From positions 1-64,000 of the forward strand of contig CAKNIZ010000007.1 in assembly GCA_930980855.1 (NCBI GenBank): a stretch of 64,000 nucleotides of DNA, in the 5' to 3' direction. A program made the translations under genes and the position numbers. Source of the stretch: an uncultured Clostridium sp. GTDB taxonomy: Bacteria; Bacillota; Clostridia; TANB77; CAG-508. The notes under the pieces are model-generated. The model did not search any database and was not told the DNA's origin. It worked only from the letters and a program-made list of their open reading frames with translations. Below, piece after piece: positions 32,703 through 41,554 of the stretch; position 1 is the first letter of the stretch; the number at the start of each line of letters is the position of its first letter.

Positions 32703-33824
32703 CTATATTATTCCTTTAATTTTTCTTATGATTATTTCTTCGCTTTCTTCATTTTGTAAATCACTTTGATTATTTTCTAAATATTTTATGCTATCACTCT
32801 TAAGTTCTTTTTTGAGTCCTTTTAATATTCCTTCTTCAGTATTTTCTAAAATTATTGCTTTTGAATATCCTTTTGCACATTCTCTTGCTGCTGTATCTGT
32901 TAAAACAATTGGTTTTCCAAGTATTTTAGCTTCTTCTAAAACCATACCATAACCTTCATAATAAGAAAGCAAACAAAAATAGTCACATTTCTTTATGTAT
33001 GGATAAGGATTTTCTTTTTTTCCAAGTAATATAAAGCTTTCTGTAAGGTTTAAAGAATCTATTTGCTTTTGTAAATTATACCTTAAAGGTCCTTCTCCTA
33101 TTATATAAATCTTAGTATGAATTCCTTCTTCTTCTAATTGCTTTTGGATTTTTATAAATCTATCTAAAGCTTTTTGCTCTACCAGCCTACAAACTGTAAG
33201 TAAATTAATGTTTTTATCATCATAAGGTAATTCAGTTTTTTCTTCTGCTTTTGCTAAAACCTTTTTATAGTCTATATAATTTCTTATGATAATCTCTTTT
33301 GACTCATCTATCCATTTGTATTGTTTTTCAAAATCTTTTTTATTTTCTTCACTTACAAATACTAATTTATCGTATTTTTTATATACTTGTCCATCTACTA
33401 ATTTCTTAAGTTTAGCTTTAAAATTATTTCCATAAACTTTTGATATATCATTATGAATCCATGCTATTTTCTTTTTATTTGATTTTACTGAAAAAAGTCT
33501 AGTTATAGGTCCTTCTAGAAAAGCTATTTCTGTGTCAAACCCTCTTTTCATAATTGCTTCATATATTTTATTTTTATATACTATTAATCTTAAAGATGCT
33601 TTGATTTTTTCGATTTTGCTTAAGTCTTTAAATTGTTTTCTGTATAATGCAATTTTTTTTATTTGAGGATTTAATTCTTTTCTTAGTTCTCCTCCATCAT
33701 AAATTGTAAATATTGTAATATCATATTCTTCTGAAAGTTTATTTGCCAAGTCTACTAATACTCTTTCTGCTCCACCTATTGTTAGGCTCGTTATTCCAAA
33801 TATTATTTTTTTCAAAATTATCAC
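32703..33824 (-). CDS. GT4 family glycosyltransferase
   Basis: TIGGAERVLVDLANKL, LLTVCRLVEQKALDRFI, SYYEGYGMVLEEAKILGKPIVLTD. Confidence 0.9.
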   Translation of the reverse strand: MIILKKIIFGITSLTIGGAERVLVDLANKLSEEYDITIFTIYDGGELRKELNPQIKKIALYRKQFKDLSKIEKIKASLRLIVYKNKIYEAIMKRGFDTEIAFLEGPITRLFSVKSNKKKIAWIHNDISKVYGNNFKAKLKKLVDGQVYKKYDKLVFVSEENKKDFEKQYKWIDESKEIIIRNYIDYKKVLAKAEEKTELPYDDKNINLLTVCRLVEQKALDRFIKIQKQLEEEGIHTKIYIIGEGPLRYNLQKQIDSLNLTESFILLGKKENPYPYIKKCDYFCLLSYYEGYGMVLEEAKILGKPIVLTDTAARECAKGYSKAIILENTEEGILKGLKKELKSDSIKYLENNQSDLQNEESEEIIIRKIKGII

Positions 33825-33840
33825 CTTCTAACTTTTAGTC

Positions 33841-33999
33841 TTTGAAAAAAATTCTTTAAACTTTAATTTATATTTTAATTATATGATGTTATCTTAGGCG
33901 AGCGAAAGCTTGGAGTGAGCCGTGCGACGTGTCCTCACGTCGTAAGATTAAATCATATAATTAAAATAATAGTATAAATTTCAAGAAATTTTTTCCAAA
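33841..33999. repeat. Palindromic GC-island element, family D copy 1; right arm reaches into the 3' end of the next CDS
   Basis: AATTTATATTTTAATTATATGATGTTATCTTA pairs with TAAGATTAAATCATATAATTAAAATAATAGTATAAATT; outer 24-mers match at about 19/24; core GCGACGTGTCCTCACGTCGTAAG. Confidence 0.85.
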
Positions 34000-35405
34000 T
34001 TCAAATTTGCACATACTGCTGAAATTATTATCATTATTGATGAATTGAAGAATATATATCCTGAAAGATATGATAAACCAAATATTAAAATCAATGCTAA
34101 TATACTCATCAAATAATTTGTTTCTAATTTTTCTTTATTTTTTAGTTTTTTTATTGCTTTTATAATTGCATAAATTAAAATTGTAATAAACGGTCCTGCA
34201 TATAATAAAAATCCGATTATTCCAAAGTTTAAAAGTAGGCTTGCAAGTTCATTTTCCATAATCATTTCTCTGAAATTTGTTTCAAAGCCGTTTCCAAACA
34301 ATATTCCCATTGGACTTTTTTGTGCTTTTACTAAATATATATTATACATTAATTGTTGTGTTCTAGTATCATTTCCCGCAATTTGCTTTTCGCTCGTGTA
34401 TTCATGTAAGTCCAATACTGCTTGTTTCTGTGCTTCTGACATATAACCTTCTTCTAAATTCCCTGCTAAAATTTTGTTTTTAATTTTAAGCATATCTCCT
34501 GTCATATGTCCTACTTCGCCAGTTGCTTCATCTATAATTGTGTACATTGATTCATTCATCTGACTTCTTCTTTTTAATGTATTTGAACCTACTAAGCCTA
34601 TTACTATAACACCTACCCCTAATATAACAAAGCCTATTATTGCTACTTTATTTTTACTAAATAATACTTCTATCGTTATAAAAACTGCTACTGCTAGGAA
34701 AAATCCTATGAGTCCTGTTCTTGTACCAATTAGAGCAATTAGATATATTCCAGTAAGTATTATAACTATTATAGCTGGTATTCTATATTTCTTCTCTTTT
34801 ATTAGTGGCAATATTATAAATGTCGCTATGCAAAGAATTGCACCTAAACTGTTTCCTGATTCTATCCAACCTTTATATCCTATTTGTTCATAAGGGTATG
34901 TGTATGATGAAGTTCCTGTTAAAATCGCAATATATATTGAAGCAATGTATATAGTACACATTATCAATACTGATACTCTTATTTTTTCTTGTTTTACATT
35001 TGCTTCTGTTTCTTTTTTTCTCCATTTTTTATTGGTAAAAGCATAGAAAAATACAATTAAATTAATTATTAAAAATGAATAATTTATAATATATTGTAAT
35101 TCTTGTTTTACTCCACCATAAGAACATCCAGTAATAAAGTTTTTCATCACTGCTAAATGAATTATACCATATAAAACATATGTGAGCATTATTCCTAATA
35201 AAATAAGTTTATGTTTTTTATTTGCCTTTATAAAAATATATACTGCAAAAATTATTGGTATTATTGGTCTTAAAAATGTAGATATTGATATTGTTGTATT
35301 AAAGTAATTTCTAAAAAGATAACTTGCTATATCTAATATCGGACATAGTATTATATATAAACACAATATATCTTCTAATTTAATTTGTTTTAATTTTTGT
35401 TTCAT
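33981..35405 (-). CDS. O-antigen polymerase/ligase-like (Wzy/WaaL) membrane protein
   Basis: 474 aa, about 10 TM helices, large extracytoplasmic loop, GTRTGLIGFFLAVAVF. Confidence 0.78.
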   Translation of the reverse strand: MKQKLKQIKLEDILCLYIILCPILDIASYLFRNYFNTTISISTFLRPIIPIIFAVYIFIKANKKHKLILLGIMLTYVLYGIIHLAVMKNFITGCSYGGVKQELQYIINYSFLIINLIVFFYAFTNKKWRKKETEANVKQEKIRVSVLIMCTIYIASIYIAILTGTSSYTYPYEQIGYKGWIESGNSLGAILCIATFIILPLIKEKKYRIPAIIVIILTGIYLIALIGTRTGLIGFFLAVAVFITIEVLFSKNKVAIIGFVILGVGVIVIGLVGSNTLKRRSQMNESMYTIIDEATGEVGHMTGDMLKIKNKILAGNLEEGYMSEAQKQAVLDLHEYTSEKQIAGNDTRTQQLMYNIYLVKAQKSPMGILFGNGFETNFREMIMENELASLLLNFGIIGFLLYAGPFITILIYAIIKAIKKLKNKEKLETNYLMSILALILIFGLSYLSGYIFFNSSIMIIISAVCANLNLEKIS

Positions 35406-35421
35406 ATATTATCCATTTCTT

Positions 35422-35622
35422 TAGAACTTTTGTATATTAATAAAGTTTTAATAAATTATATAAATAATTTTAATTATAAAACTTGGGCTTAAGTGAGCGT
35501 AGGGCCGCAGCTTGCAAAAGCCCGCAGTGAGCTGGGCGACGTGTCCCCACGTCGTAAGCTAAAGTTTATAATTAAAATTTATTATAAAAACATAATAACT
35601 TTATTAATATACAAAATTTCTA
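35422..35622. repeat. Palindromic GC-island element, family D copy 2, with ~62-nt arms filling the intergenic gap
   Basis: AGAACTTTTGTATATTAATAAAGTTTTAATAAA...AATTTTAATTATAAAACTT pairs with AAAGTTTATAATTAAAATTTATT...AACTTTATTAATATACAAAATTTCT; core GGGCGACGTGTCCCCACGTCGTAAG. Confidence 0.9.
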
Positions 35623-35626
35623 ACCA

Positions 35627-36586
35627 TTATCTCCATATAAAGCTTAATATTTTAGTATAAATTTTATAAGTAATTTTATTAACACTTTTCATATATAACC
35701 CATTAAAGCTATTATTATTTTTTAATATGGTATTTTTCTTCCAATTTGGGAATTTTGTATTCAAATTTTGCCAAGTTTCAGTAATTAGAAGTTCTTTTGT
35801 TACTTTATCCTTTATTTTTAACATTCGTTTCAAAGAACTACATAGTAAAAGTCTTGTATAAGTATATTCTATTTCTTCTTTGTATTCTTCATATATATTT
35901 TTTTCTTTGTAATAATTAATTACATTATCCAGTACCTTAAATATCTGTTTTGTCCTGTGATCTTGTTTATTTACGATTGAGCTTTCTCTTTGAACATAGT
36001 AGATTAGTGGTTCTTCTACAAAACTAAACTTTTTAATATATGGTAGCAATTTGTAGAAAAATTCCACATCTTCATAATATAAACCTACTGGAAATTCTAA
36101 TTTGTTTTCAACAATAGTTTCTCTTTTTATTAGCTTATTCCATGCTACAACTCTTGCTTTTGCAAACATTTCTTTTTTATCTTTATATCTAAATCCTATA
36201 TCTTCTTTTTTATGGTCAGGATATTGCCAATAAAAATCACATTCTACGTAATCGCTATTAGTCTCTTTGGCTTTGTTATACATTTTTTCATATATAGTTT
36301 TATCCACATAATCGTCTGAATCTAGAAATGCTACATATTCTCCTGTTGCATATAAAAGGCCAAAGTTCCTTGCACTAGACAATCCTCCATTTTCTTTTGT
36401 AACATATATTATATTTTTATATTCCTTCTTATATCTTTTTACTATTTTTTCAGAATCATCTGTTGAACCATCATTGACAATTATTATTTCTAAATCCTGT
36501 AGTGTTTGATTTACTAATGTTTGTATGCATTTTTCAATATATTTTTCAACATTGTAAACAGGTACTATCACACTTACTTTAGGCAT
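35627..36586 (-). CDS. GT2 family glycosyltransferase
   Basis: VSVIVPVYNVEKYIEKCIQTLVNQTLQDLEIIIVNDGSTDDS, AFLDSDDYVD. Confidence 0.93.
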   Translation of the reverse strand: MPKVSVIVPVYNVEKYIEKCIQTLVNQTLQDLEIIIVNDGSTDDSEKIVKRYKKEYKNIIYVTKENGGLSSARNFGLLYATGEYVAFLDSDDYVDKTIYEKMYNKAKETNSDYVECDFYWQYPDHKKEDIGFRYKDKKEMFAKARVVAWNKLIKRETIVENKLEFPVGLYYEDVEFFYKLLPYIKKFSFVEEPLIYYVQRESSIVNKQDHRTKQIFKVLDNVINYYKEKNIYEEYKEEIEYTYTRLLLCSSLKRMLKIKDKVTKELLITETWQNLNTKFPNWKKNTILKNNNSFNGLYMKSVNKITYKIYTKILSFIWR

Positions 36587-36599
36587 CTTTTCACACTTT

Positions 36600-37526
36600 C
36601 TATCTTATATACAATTTAATATTTACAAATAGTAATATTTTTTTGATTAATTGTTTTAAGTTTCTTATCTTTATATTTTTATATATTTTTCTTTTTTTCA
36701 GTTCTTTTATAAAATCATTTTGAGCTTTACCTTTCAGTTCTTTAACTTTAAGCAAAATGGCATTTGTACAATATATTCGTACATTCTCCTTAGTTTCTCT
36801 ACTTATGTCATACTTTTCGGTTTGCTCTACAATATTATCATAATGATATAATACATCTTTTGATTTTTTTATGGTTTTAGCATCATCACTATCTCTCATT
36901 ATACTTCCATCTGTTTGAACATAATAGTAAACATAGTCATTTGTTGATATTACACTTTTAGCTTTTAAAATAAGAAGAGGAAGTAGTCCAAAGTCTTCAT
37001 GATATTTGTTTGGTTCAAAATATAAATTGTTTTCTGTAAATAAATTTTTTTTAATTATATATGACCAAAGAGTATCTAAATAAATATCTTTAAAGCATAG
37101 TTCATTAAAAGCTTGTTCTCCAGTTATTTTTCCAAAAACTGGTCCTTTTATTTTAGTTTTTTCATTGTCTTTTTCATTTATAATTATAGCTTTTCTTTTT
37201 ATTATATCTATTCCTTGTTTTAGATACTTGTCCAAATTTTTAAAATAATTATTTGAAACATAATCATCAGAATCAATAAAAGTTATATATTCTCCTTTTG
37301 CTTTTTCTATTCCAAAATTTCTAGAATCTGCAACTCCTGTATTTTTTTTTGAAAAGTATTTTATTTTATCTGATGCAAATAATTCAATGACTTTTTCTGT
37401 TTTATCACTAGAGCCATCATTAATAACTATAATTTCATAATCATTATATTCATTTTCTAAAATTGAATTTATACATCTTTCGATGGTTTTTTCAGCATTA
37501 TATGCAGTAATAATGATACTAAGCAT
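36600..37526 (-). CDS. GT2 family glycosyltransferase
   Basis: LSIIITAYNAEKTIERCINSIL, TFIDSDDYVS. Confidence 0.93.
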   Translation of the reverse strand: MLSIIITAYNAEKTIERCINSILENEYNDYEIIVINDGSSDKTEKVIELFASDKIKYFSKKNTGVADSRNFGIEKAKGEYITFIDSDDYVSNNYFKNLDKYLKQGIDIIKRKAIIINEKDNEKTKIKGPVFGKITGEQAFNELCFKDIYLDTLWSYIIKKNLFTENNLYFEPNKYHEDFGLLPLLILKAKSVISTNDYVYYYVQTDGSIMRDSDDAKTIKKSKDVLYHYDNIVEQTEKYDISRETKENVRIYCTNAILLKVKELKGKAQNDFIKELKKRKIYKNIKIRNLKQLIKKILLFVNIKLYIR

Positions 37527-38595
37527 TAATTATTTTCCTCACTTTTTCTGCTATTTCTTCATTAAATTTTTCCGGGTCAAATTTTTCTGTTTTTATTCCT
37601 TTATCCAAGAATTCTTTCATCCCTTTATAAACACCTTTTTCTGAATTTTCAACAACTATTCCGTATTTTCCTGCTATATCTTTTTTGCTATCTGACACAT
37701 CTGTTGTGATTATTGGTAAGTTTAAAATTTGTGATTCTACAAAAACAACTGGATACCCTTCAAACTGTGATGATAGTAAAAAACAATCACTTATTTTAAA
37801 ATATGGATAAGGATTCTTTTTGGCTCCAAGCATTAGTATATTATTTAACTTCTTTTCTTTGATTATGTTTTCATATTCTTTTGAAGCTGTACCTTTTCCA
37901 ACTAGCAAAACTCTAAATTTATATCCCTGTTTATTTAATTTTTCTGTTGCACTTATTATTCTTGATATTTTCTTTTGCTTTTCATCATGTCTACCTACAT
38001 TTATAAAAGTTGGTATATCTTCCTTTTTCTCTTCTATCTTTTCTTTAGCTAATTTTTCTATTCTTTCATAATTAATCAAATTATTGCATACAATTGTATT
38101 TTTAGTTAATTCTGGAAATTGTGCTATAAAAACTTTTCTATCTAAATCAGACACAAATACTATTTTTTTAAATTTGCTAATTTTTAATTTATTGAAAAAG
38201 TTTCTATATTGAGTTATGTTATTATCATAAAAATTCATATAATTATTATGAATCCATATTGCACAATTTTTGCTTGCAGTTCTAGAGACAAATGATGCTG
38301 GCATACTGTATGTTGCAAAATCTGCTGCAAAATCAAATTTATTTTTATATTTTCTTTTAAAATTAACTTGCTTTGCAAAATTTACTAATTTTCTGATTAT
38401 AGGAAATTTTATAGAACTTGGCCTATATGTTATTACATTAATTTCTTTTGGTAAATCTTTAAGAAAAATCCCTTGTTTCTTCTCTAATACTAAAGTAATT
38501 TCATATTCATCTTTTAAATATTTCAGCAATGTTATTAATGCTGTTTCAATTCCTCCAACATCTAATGAATATGCTGAGAAAAGTATTTTTTTCAT
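37519..38595 (-). CDS. GT4 family glycosyltransferase
   Basis: SAYSLDVGGIETALITLLKYL, FINVGRHDEKQKKISRII, SSQFEGYPVVFVESQILNLPIITTDV. Confidence 0.9.
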   Translation of the reverse strand: MKKILFSAYSLDVGGIETALITLLKYLKDEYEITLVLEKKQGIFLKDLPKEINVITYRPSSIKFPIIRKLVNFAKQVNFKRKYKNKFDFAADFATYSMPASFVSRTASKNCAIWIHNNYMNFYDNNITQYRNFFNKLKISKFKKIVFVSDLDRKVFIAQFPELTKNTIVCNNLINYERIEKLAKEKIEEKKEDIPTFINVGRHDEKQKKISRIISATEKLNKQGYKFRVLLVGKGTASKEYENIIKEKKLNNILMLGAKKNPYPYFKISDCFLLSSQFEGYPVVFVESQILNLPIITTDVSDSKKDIAGKYGIVVENSEKGVYKGMKEFLDKGIKTEKFDPEKFNEEIAEKVRKIINA

Positions 38596-39236
38596 TCATT
38601 TCCTCCTATTACTTCAATATCATATCCTAAGAATAGTCCAGATTCTATAACTCCTGTAATACTTTTTATATCTTTTTCTAATTCTTTATATATATTTGTG
38701 AATTTAACATCTAAAATGCCATTGTTATTCTCTGTAAATCCTCTATACGTTATTTCTGTTGCTCCTAATTTTTTTAATTCTTCTGATACATATTTCATTG
38801 CACTTGGAAACACTTCCACAGGAACTTTGCATTTTTCTCCTAAAAAGCTTACAAATTTAGTTTTATCTACTAGAATGTATGTAATTGGTGAAGATATGAT
38901 ATTCAATTTTTCTTTAAACATAGCTGCCCCTTTTCCTTTTATAAGCCACATATGTTTTAAATCCACTTCATCTGCTCCATCAAATGCCCAATCAATATTA
39001 TTTTCTATTAGGTTTCCTATTTTTATTCCATATTCTTTGCATACATTTTCTATTTCTTTTGAAGTTGGAATTGCAGTTATATTTAATCCTTCTTTTTTTA
39101 CCTTTTCACCTATTTTTACAGCTGCAATATATGATGTGGTTCCTGATCCAAAGCCTATTGTATCTCCATCTTTTACTTTATCTAATATTTCAAGTGCTAA
39201 TCTTTCTTTTTCTTCCTTATTTTCGATATCTATCAT
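38592..39236 (-). CDS. rpiA: Ribose-5-phosphate isomerase A
   Basis: VKDGDTIGFGSGTTSYIAA, DWAFDGADEVD, IKGKGAAMFKEK. Confidence 0.95.
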   Translation of the reverse strand: MIDIENKEEKERLALEILDKVKDGDTIGFGSGTTSYIAAVKIGEKVKKEGLNITAIPTSKEIENVCKEYGIKIGNLIENNIDWAFDGADEVDLKHMWLIKGKGAAMFKEKLNIISSPITYILVDKTKFVSFLGEKCKVPVEVFPSAMKYVSEELKKLGATEITYRGFTENNNGILDVKFTNIYKELEKDIKSITGVIESGLFLGYDIEVIGGNE

Positions 39237-39357
39237 AAAAATTTCCTTTCATTTTTCAACATAAATATATCAAAAAAAGCAATAAATTACAAGTTTTTTG
39301 CAAGAATTATTAAAGTTTACAATTTGTACTGTAATATTGTTAAGTTCTTTCCTTTAA

Positions 39358-39406
39358 TAGAAAAAATACCTTTTGATATATTTATTATATCATAAAAGGT
39401 ATTTTC
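39358..39406. terminator. Strong bidirectional hairpin terminator candidate
   Basis: AAAATACCTTTTGATATATTTATTATATCATAAAAGGTATTTT. Confidence 0.65.
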
Positions 39407-39461
39407 TAGTTTACACAAAATTTTTTACATACTCTTATAAGTCAAGCTTATAATCAATTTT

Positions 39462-39734
39462 TTATATATTTTTTACTTCTTCTTCACTAAGTCCTGTTGC
39501 TATCATTATTTCCTTGTTTGACATTCCCATTTCTTTTAGTTTTTTTGCAATCTGCCTCTCCTTTGATTTTTCTCCTTCCACAATTCCAGCTTCTCTTGCT
39601 CCTGCCATTCCACTGTCATAATTATATTTTGCCATTAGTCTTGCTTCATATAGCTCTCTTTCTTTTGGGTCCATACTCATTTCATCTACTAATATTCCTG
39701 CTTTTTTTACTTCCTCATTCTTATCCTCTGCCAT
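39462..39734 (-). CDS. Short protein resembling the C-terminal region of Rpn/PD-(D/E)XK recombination-promoting nucleases
   Basis: EMSMDPKERELYEARLMAKYNYDSGMAGAREAGIVEGEKSKERQIAKKLKEMGMSNKEIMIATGLSEEEVKNI; AAAGGAGG SD upstream of ATG. Confidence 0.65.
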   Translation of the reverse strand: MAEDKNEEVKKAGILVDEMSMDPKERELYEARLMAKYNYDSGMAGAREAGIVEGEKSKERQIAKKLKEMGMSNKEIMIATGLSEEEVKNI

Positions 39735-39950
39735 TTTGATTTTTTCCTCCTTTCCGCTTATTAGCCAAAACCACTGTTATATCTAGTATACTTGCTTCTA
39801 TTCTAATAAATTGTTTACGTTTTTTCAACAACTTATTAAAATTATTTTTTTATGATAACTTGCCGACATTTTTTGACATATTTTGCAATTTAATTAAACA
39901 TATTCTCATAGTATTTACACACTTAATGCAATTTTTGAAGTTCATTAAAT

Positions 39951-39987
39951 AAGCTGTAAACGTAACTTAACGTTACAATTTACAGCT
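39951..39987. terminator. Hairpin downstream of the 506 aa cadherin-like protein gene
   Basis: AGCTGTAAACGTAACTTAACGTTACAATTTACAGCT. Confidence 0.6.
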
Positions 39988-40033
39988 ATATTGATAACCA
40001 ATCTCTATTTACATTTTATATAATCATTTAATA

Positions 40034-41554
40034 TTACATGAATCTCTTTCCGCCTTTTTTCTTGTCTTTTACCTTTTTAGATTCATTCTCTTCTTCTTCA
40101 TCGTATGTATCGCAAAAATCGTCCCATTTTAATTTTGCAGTTTTATTTTCTTCTACTTCATTTTCTGTTTTTAATGCTACATTGCTTCCCATAGTTTCTT
40201 CATGTTTTTCTATTGATTCATTTTTTTCTGAAATTGGTTCTTCTTCGTTTTCTCTAGTCTTTATTGTTTGTGGATATGGGTCTATTATGTCGTCTTCTTC
40301 ATTATTTTCAAGTTGAGCATTGTTATATTCATCGTCATATTCATCATAATCGTATACTTTTTTCTTTCTTCTATGTTTTACTATTAATACAATTATAATT
40401 ATTAATAATATAACTCCAACTATTCCACCTATTATTATCATCCCAATTTGTTCTTGAGTTAATCCCTGCTCTTCAACTATTGCAGCTTGCCTTTCTATAT
40501 TTAAAGTATAAGTTGTTGTTATTGTCTCATCACTAGGAGAAGTTAATATAATTACAATTTTATTTTCTCCCTCTTTTAATGTGGTTTCTCCATTAGTTTC
40601 TATTATTATATCTTCATTTTCTGTTGTTGGATTTATTGAAACTGAAGAAATATTATTTGGAACTGTTAAATTATATTCAAATACTTCTGGTTCTAATGTA
40701 AAATCTATTGTTTGGTATTCTCCATTTGTATTGATTCCATTTAATATTAAAGTTTTTAATCTCAAAGAAGATTGTTCTATAGGAGCTGGTTTATTAACTT
40801 TAATTGTGTATCTTCTAACTGCACCATTTTCAGCTGTTACATTTATTGAAAAGCTATTCTCACCTTCATTTAATGTAACTGTTCCTGCTCCTTGTATGCT
40901 TGCTCTACTATCTTCTGCTTGTGCTGTTATTTCCATTTCTGTTAGTTCATATAGATTTACTGTATCATCAAATTCTACTGTATATTCAAATGTTTCTCTA
41001 TAAAATTCTGGTGACAATGTTCCTGTACTTAATGTTATTCCAGATAAATAGTTGTTACTTGATTTTTCAGTTTCTGTTTTAGGCTTTGTTGTTTCAGTAG
41101 GTACATTACTTTCATTTGGCCTATCTTGACTTCCTGAATTATTTCCTGATGAAGAACTTCCACCTGAGCTGCCACTCGAATTCTCTTCATTATTATCATT
41201 TTTCTTTTCTGTTATTGTAATAGTTTTAGCAGAAACATCTGCATCATTATATTCACTATCACTAAGTTGATATGGTGTTGCAGTTATCTTTGCTGGAAAT
41301 CCAGTAATTGTTGCTGTTACAGTAGCGTTGTTCTTATCAACCCATACAGAATTACTATTTAATGTAGCATTAGTAGCAGTCAAGTCAACTCTACCAGTCA
41401 ATCCATCAGCAACAACAGTTAAAGTAACACTTTGTCCTTTACTTGCTTCTGTTGGACCAGTTAAATTAAATGTATATGACGCTGCCTTGCTAAAATTAAC
41501 TGTTGTAAATAATACTACTAATAATACTACAAGTCCCCCAAAAACTCTTTTCAT
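40034..41554 (-). CDS. Secreted/membrane-anchored protein: N-terminal Ig/cohesin-like domain, two cadherin-like beta-sandwich domains, TM, acidic cytoplasmic tail
   Basis: Signal peptide; YTFNLTGPTEASKGQSVTLTVVADGLTGRVDL; repeated LSPEFYRETFEYTVEF...EGENSFSINVTAENGAVRRYTIKVN; C-terminal TM and KHRRKKK. Confidence 0.8.
   Translation of the reverse strand: MKRVFGGLVVLLVVLFTTVNFSKAASYTFNLTGPTEASKGQSVTLTVVADGLTGRVDLTATNATLNSNSVWVDKNNATVTATITGFPAKITATPYQLSDSEYNDADVSAKTITITEKKNDNNEENSSGSSGGSSSSGNNSGSQDRPNESNVPTETTKPKTETEKSSNNYLSGITLSTGTLSPEFYRETFEYTVEFDDTVNLYELTEMEITAQAEDSRASIQGAGTVTLNEGENSFSINVTAENGAVRRYTIKVNKPAPIEQSSLRLKTLILNGINTNGEYQTIDFTLEPEVFEYNLTVPNNISSVSINPTTENEDIIIETNGETTLKEGENKIVIILTSPSDETITTTYTLNIERQAAIVEEQGLTQEQIGMIIIGGIVGVILLIIIIVLIVKHRRKKKVYDYDEYDDEYNNAQLENNEEDDIIDPYPQTIKTRENEEEPISEKNESIEKHEETMGSNVALKTENEVEENKTAKLKWDDFCDTYDEEEENESKKVKDKKKGGKRFM

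Noticed and set aside
38698-39264. 188-aa plus-strand ORF
   Set aside because: Antisense to rpiA.
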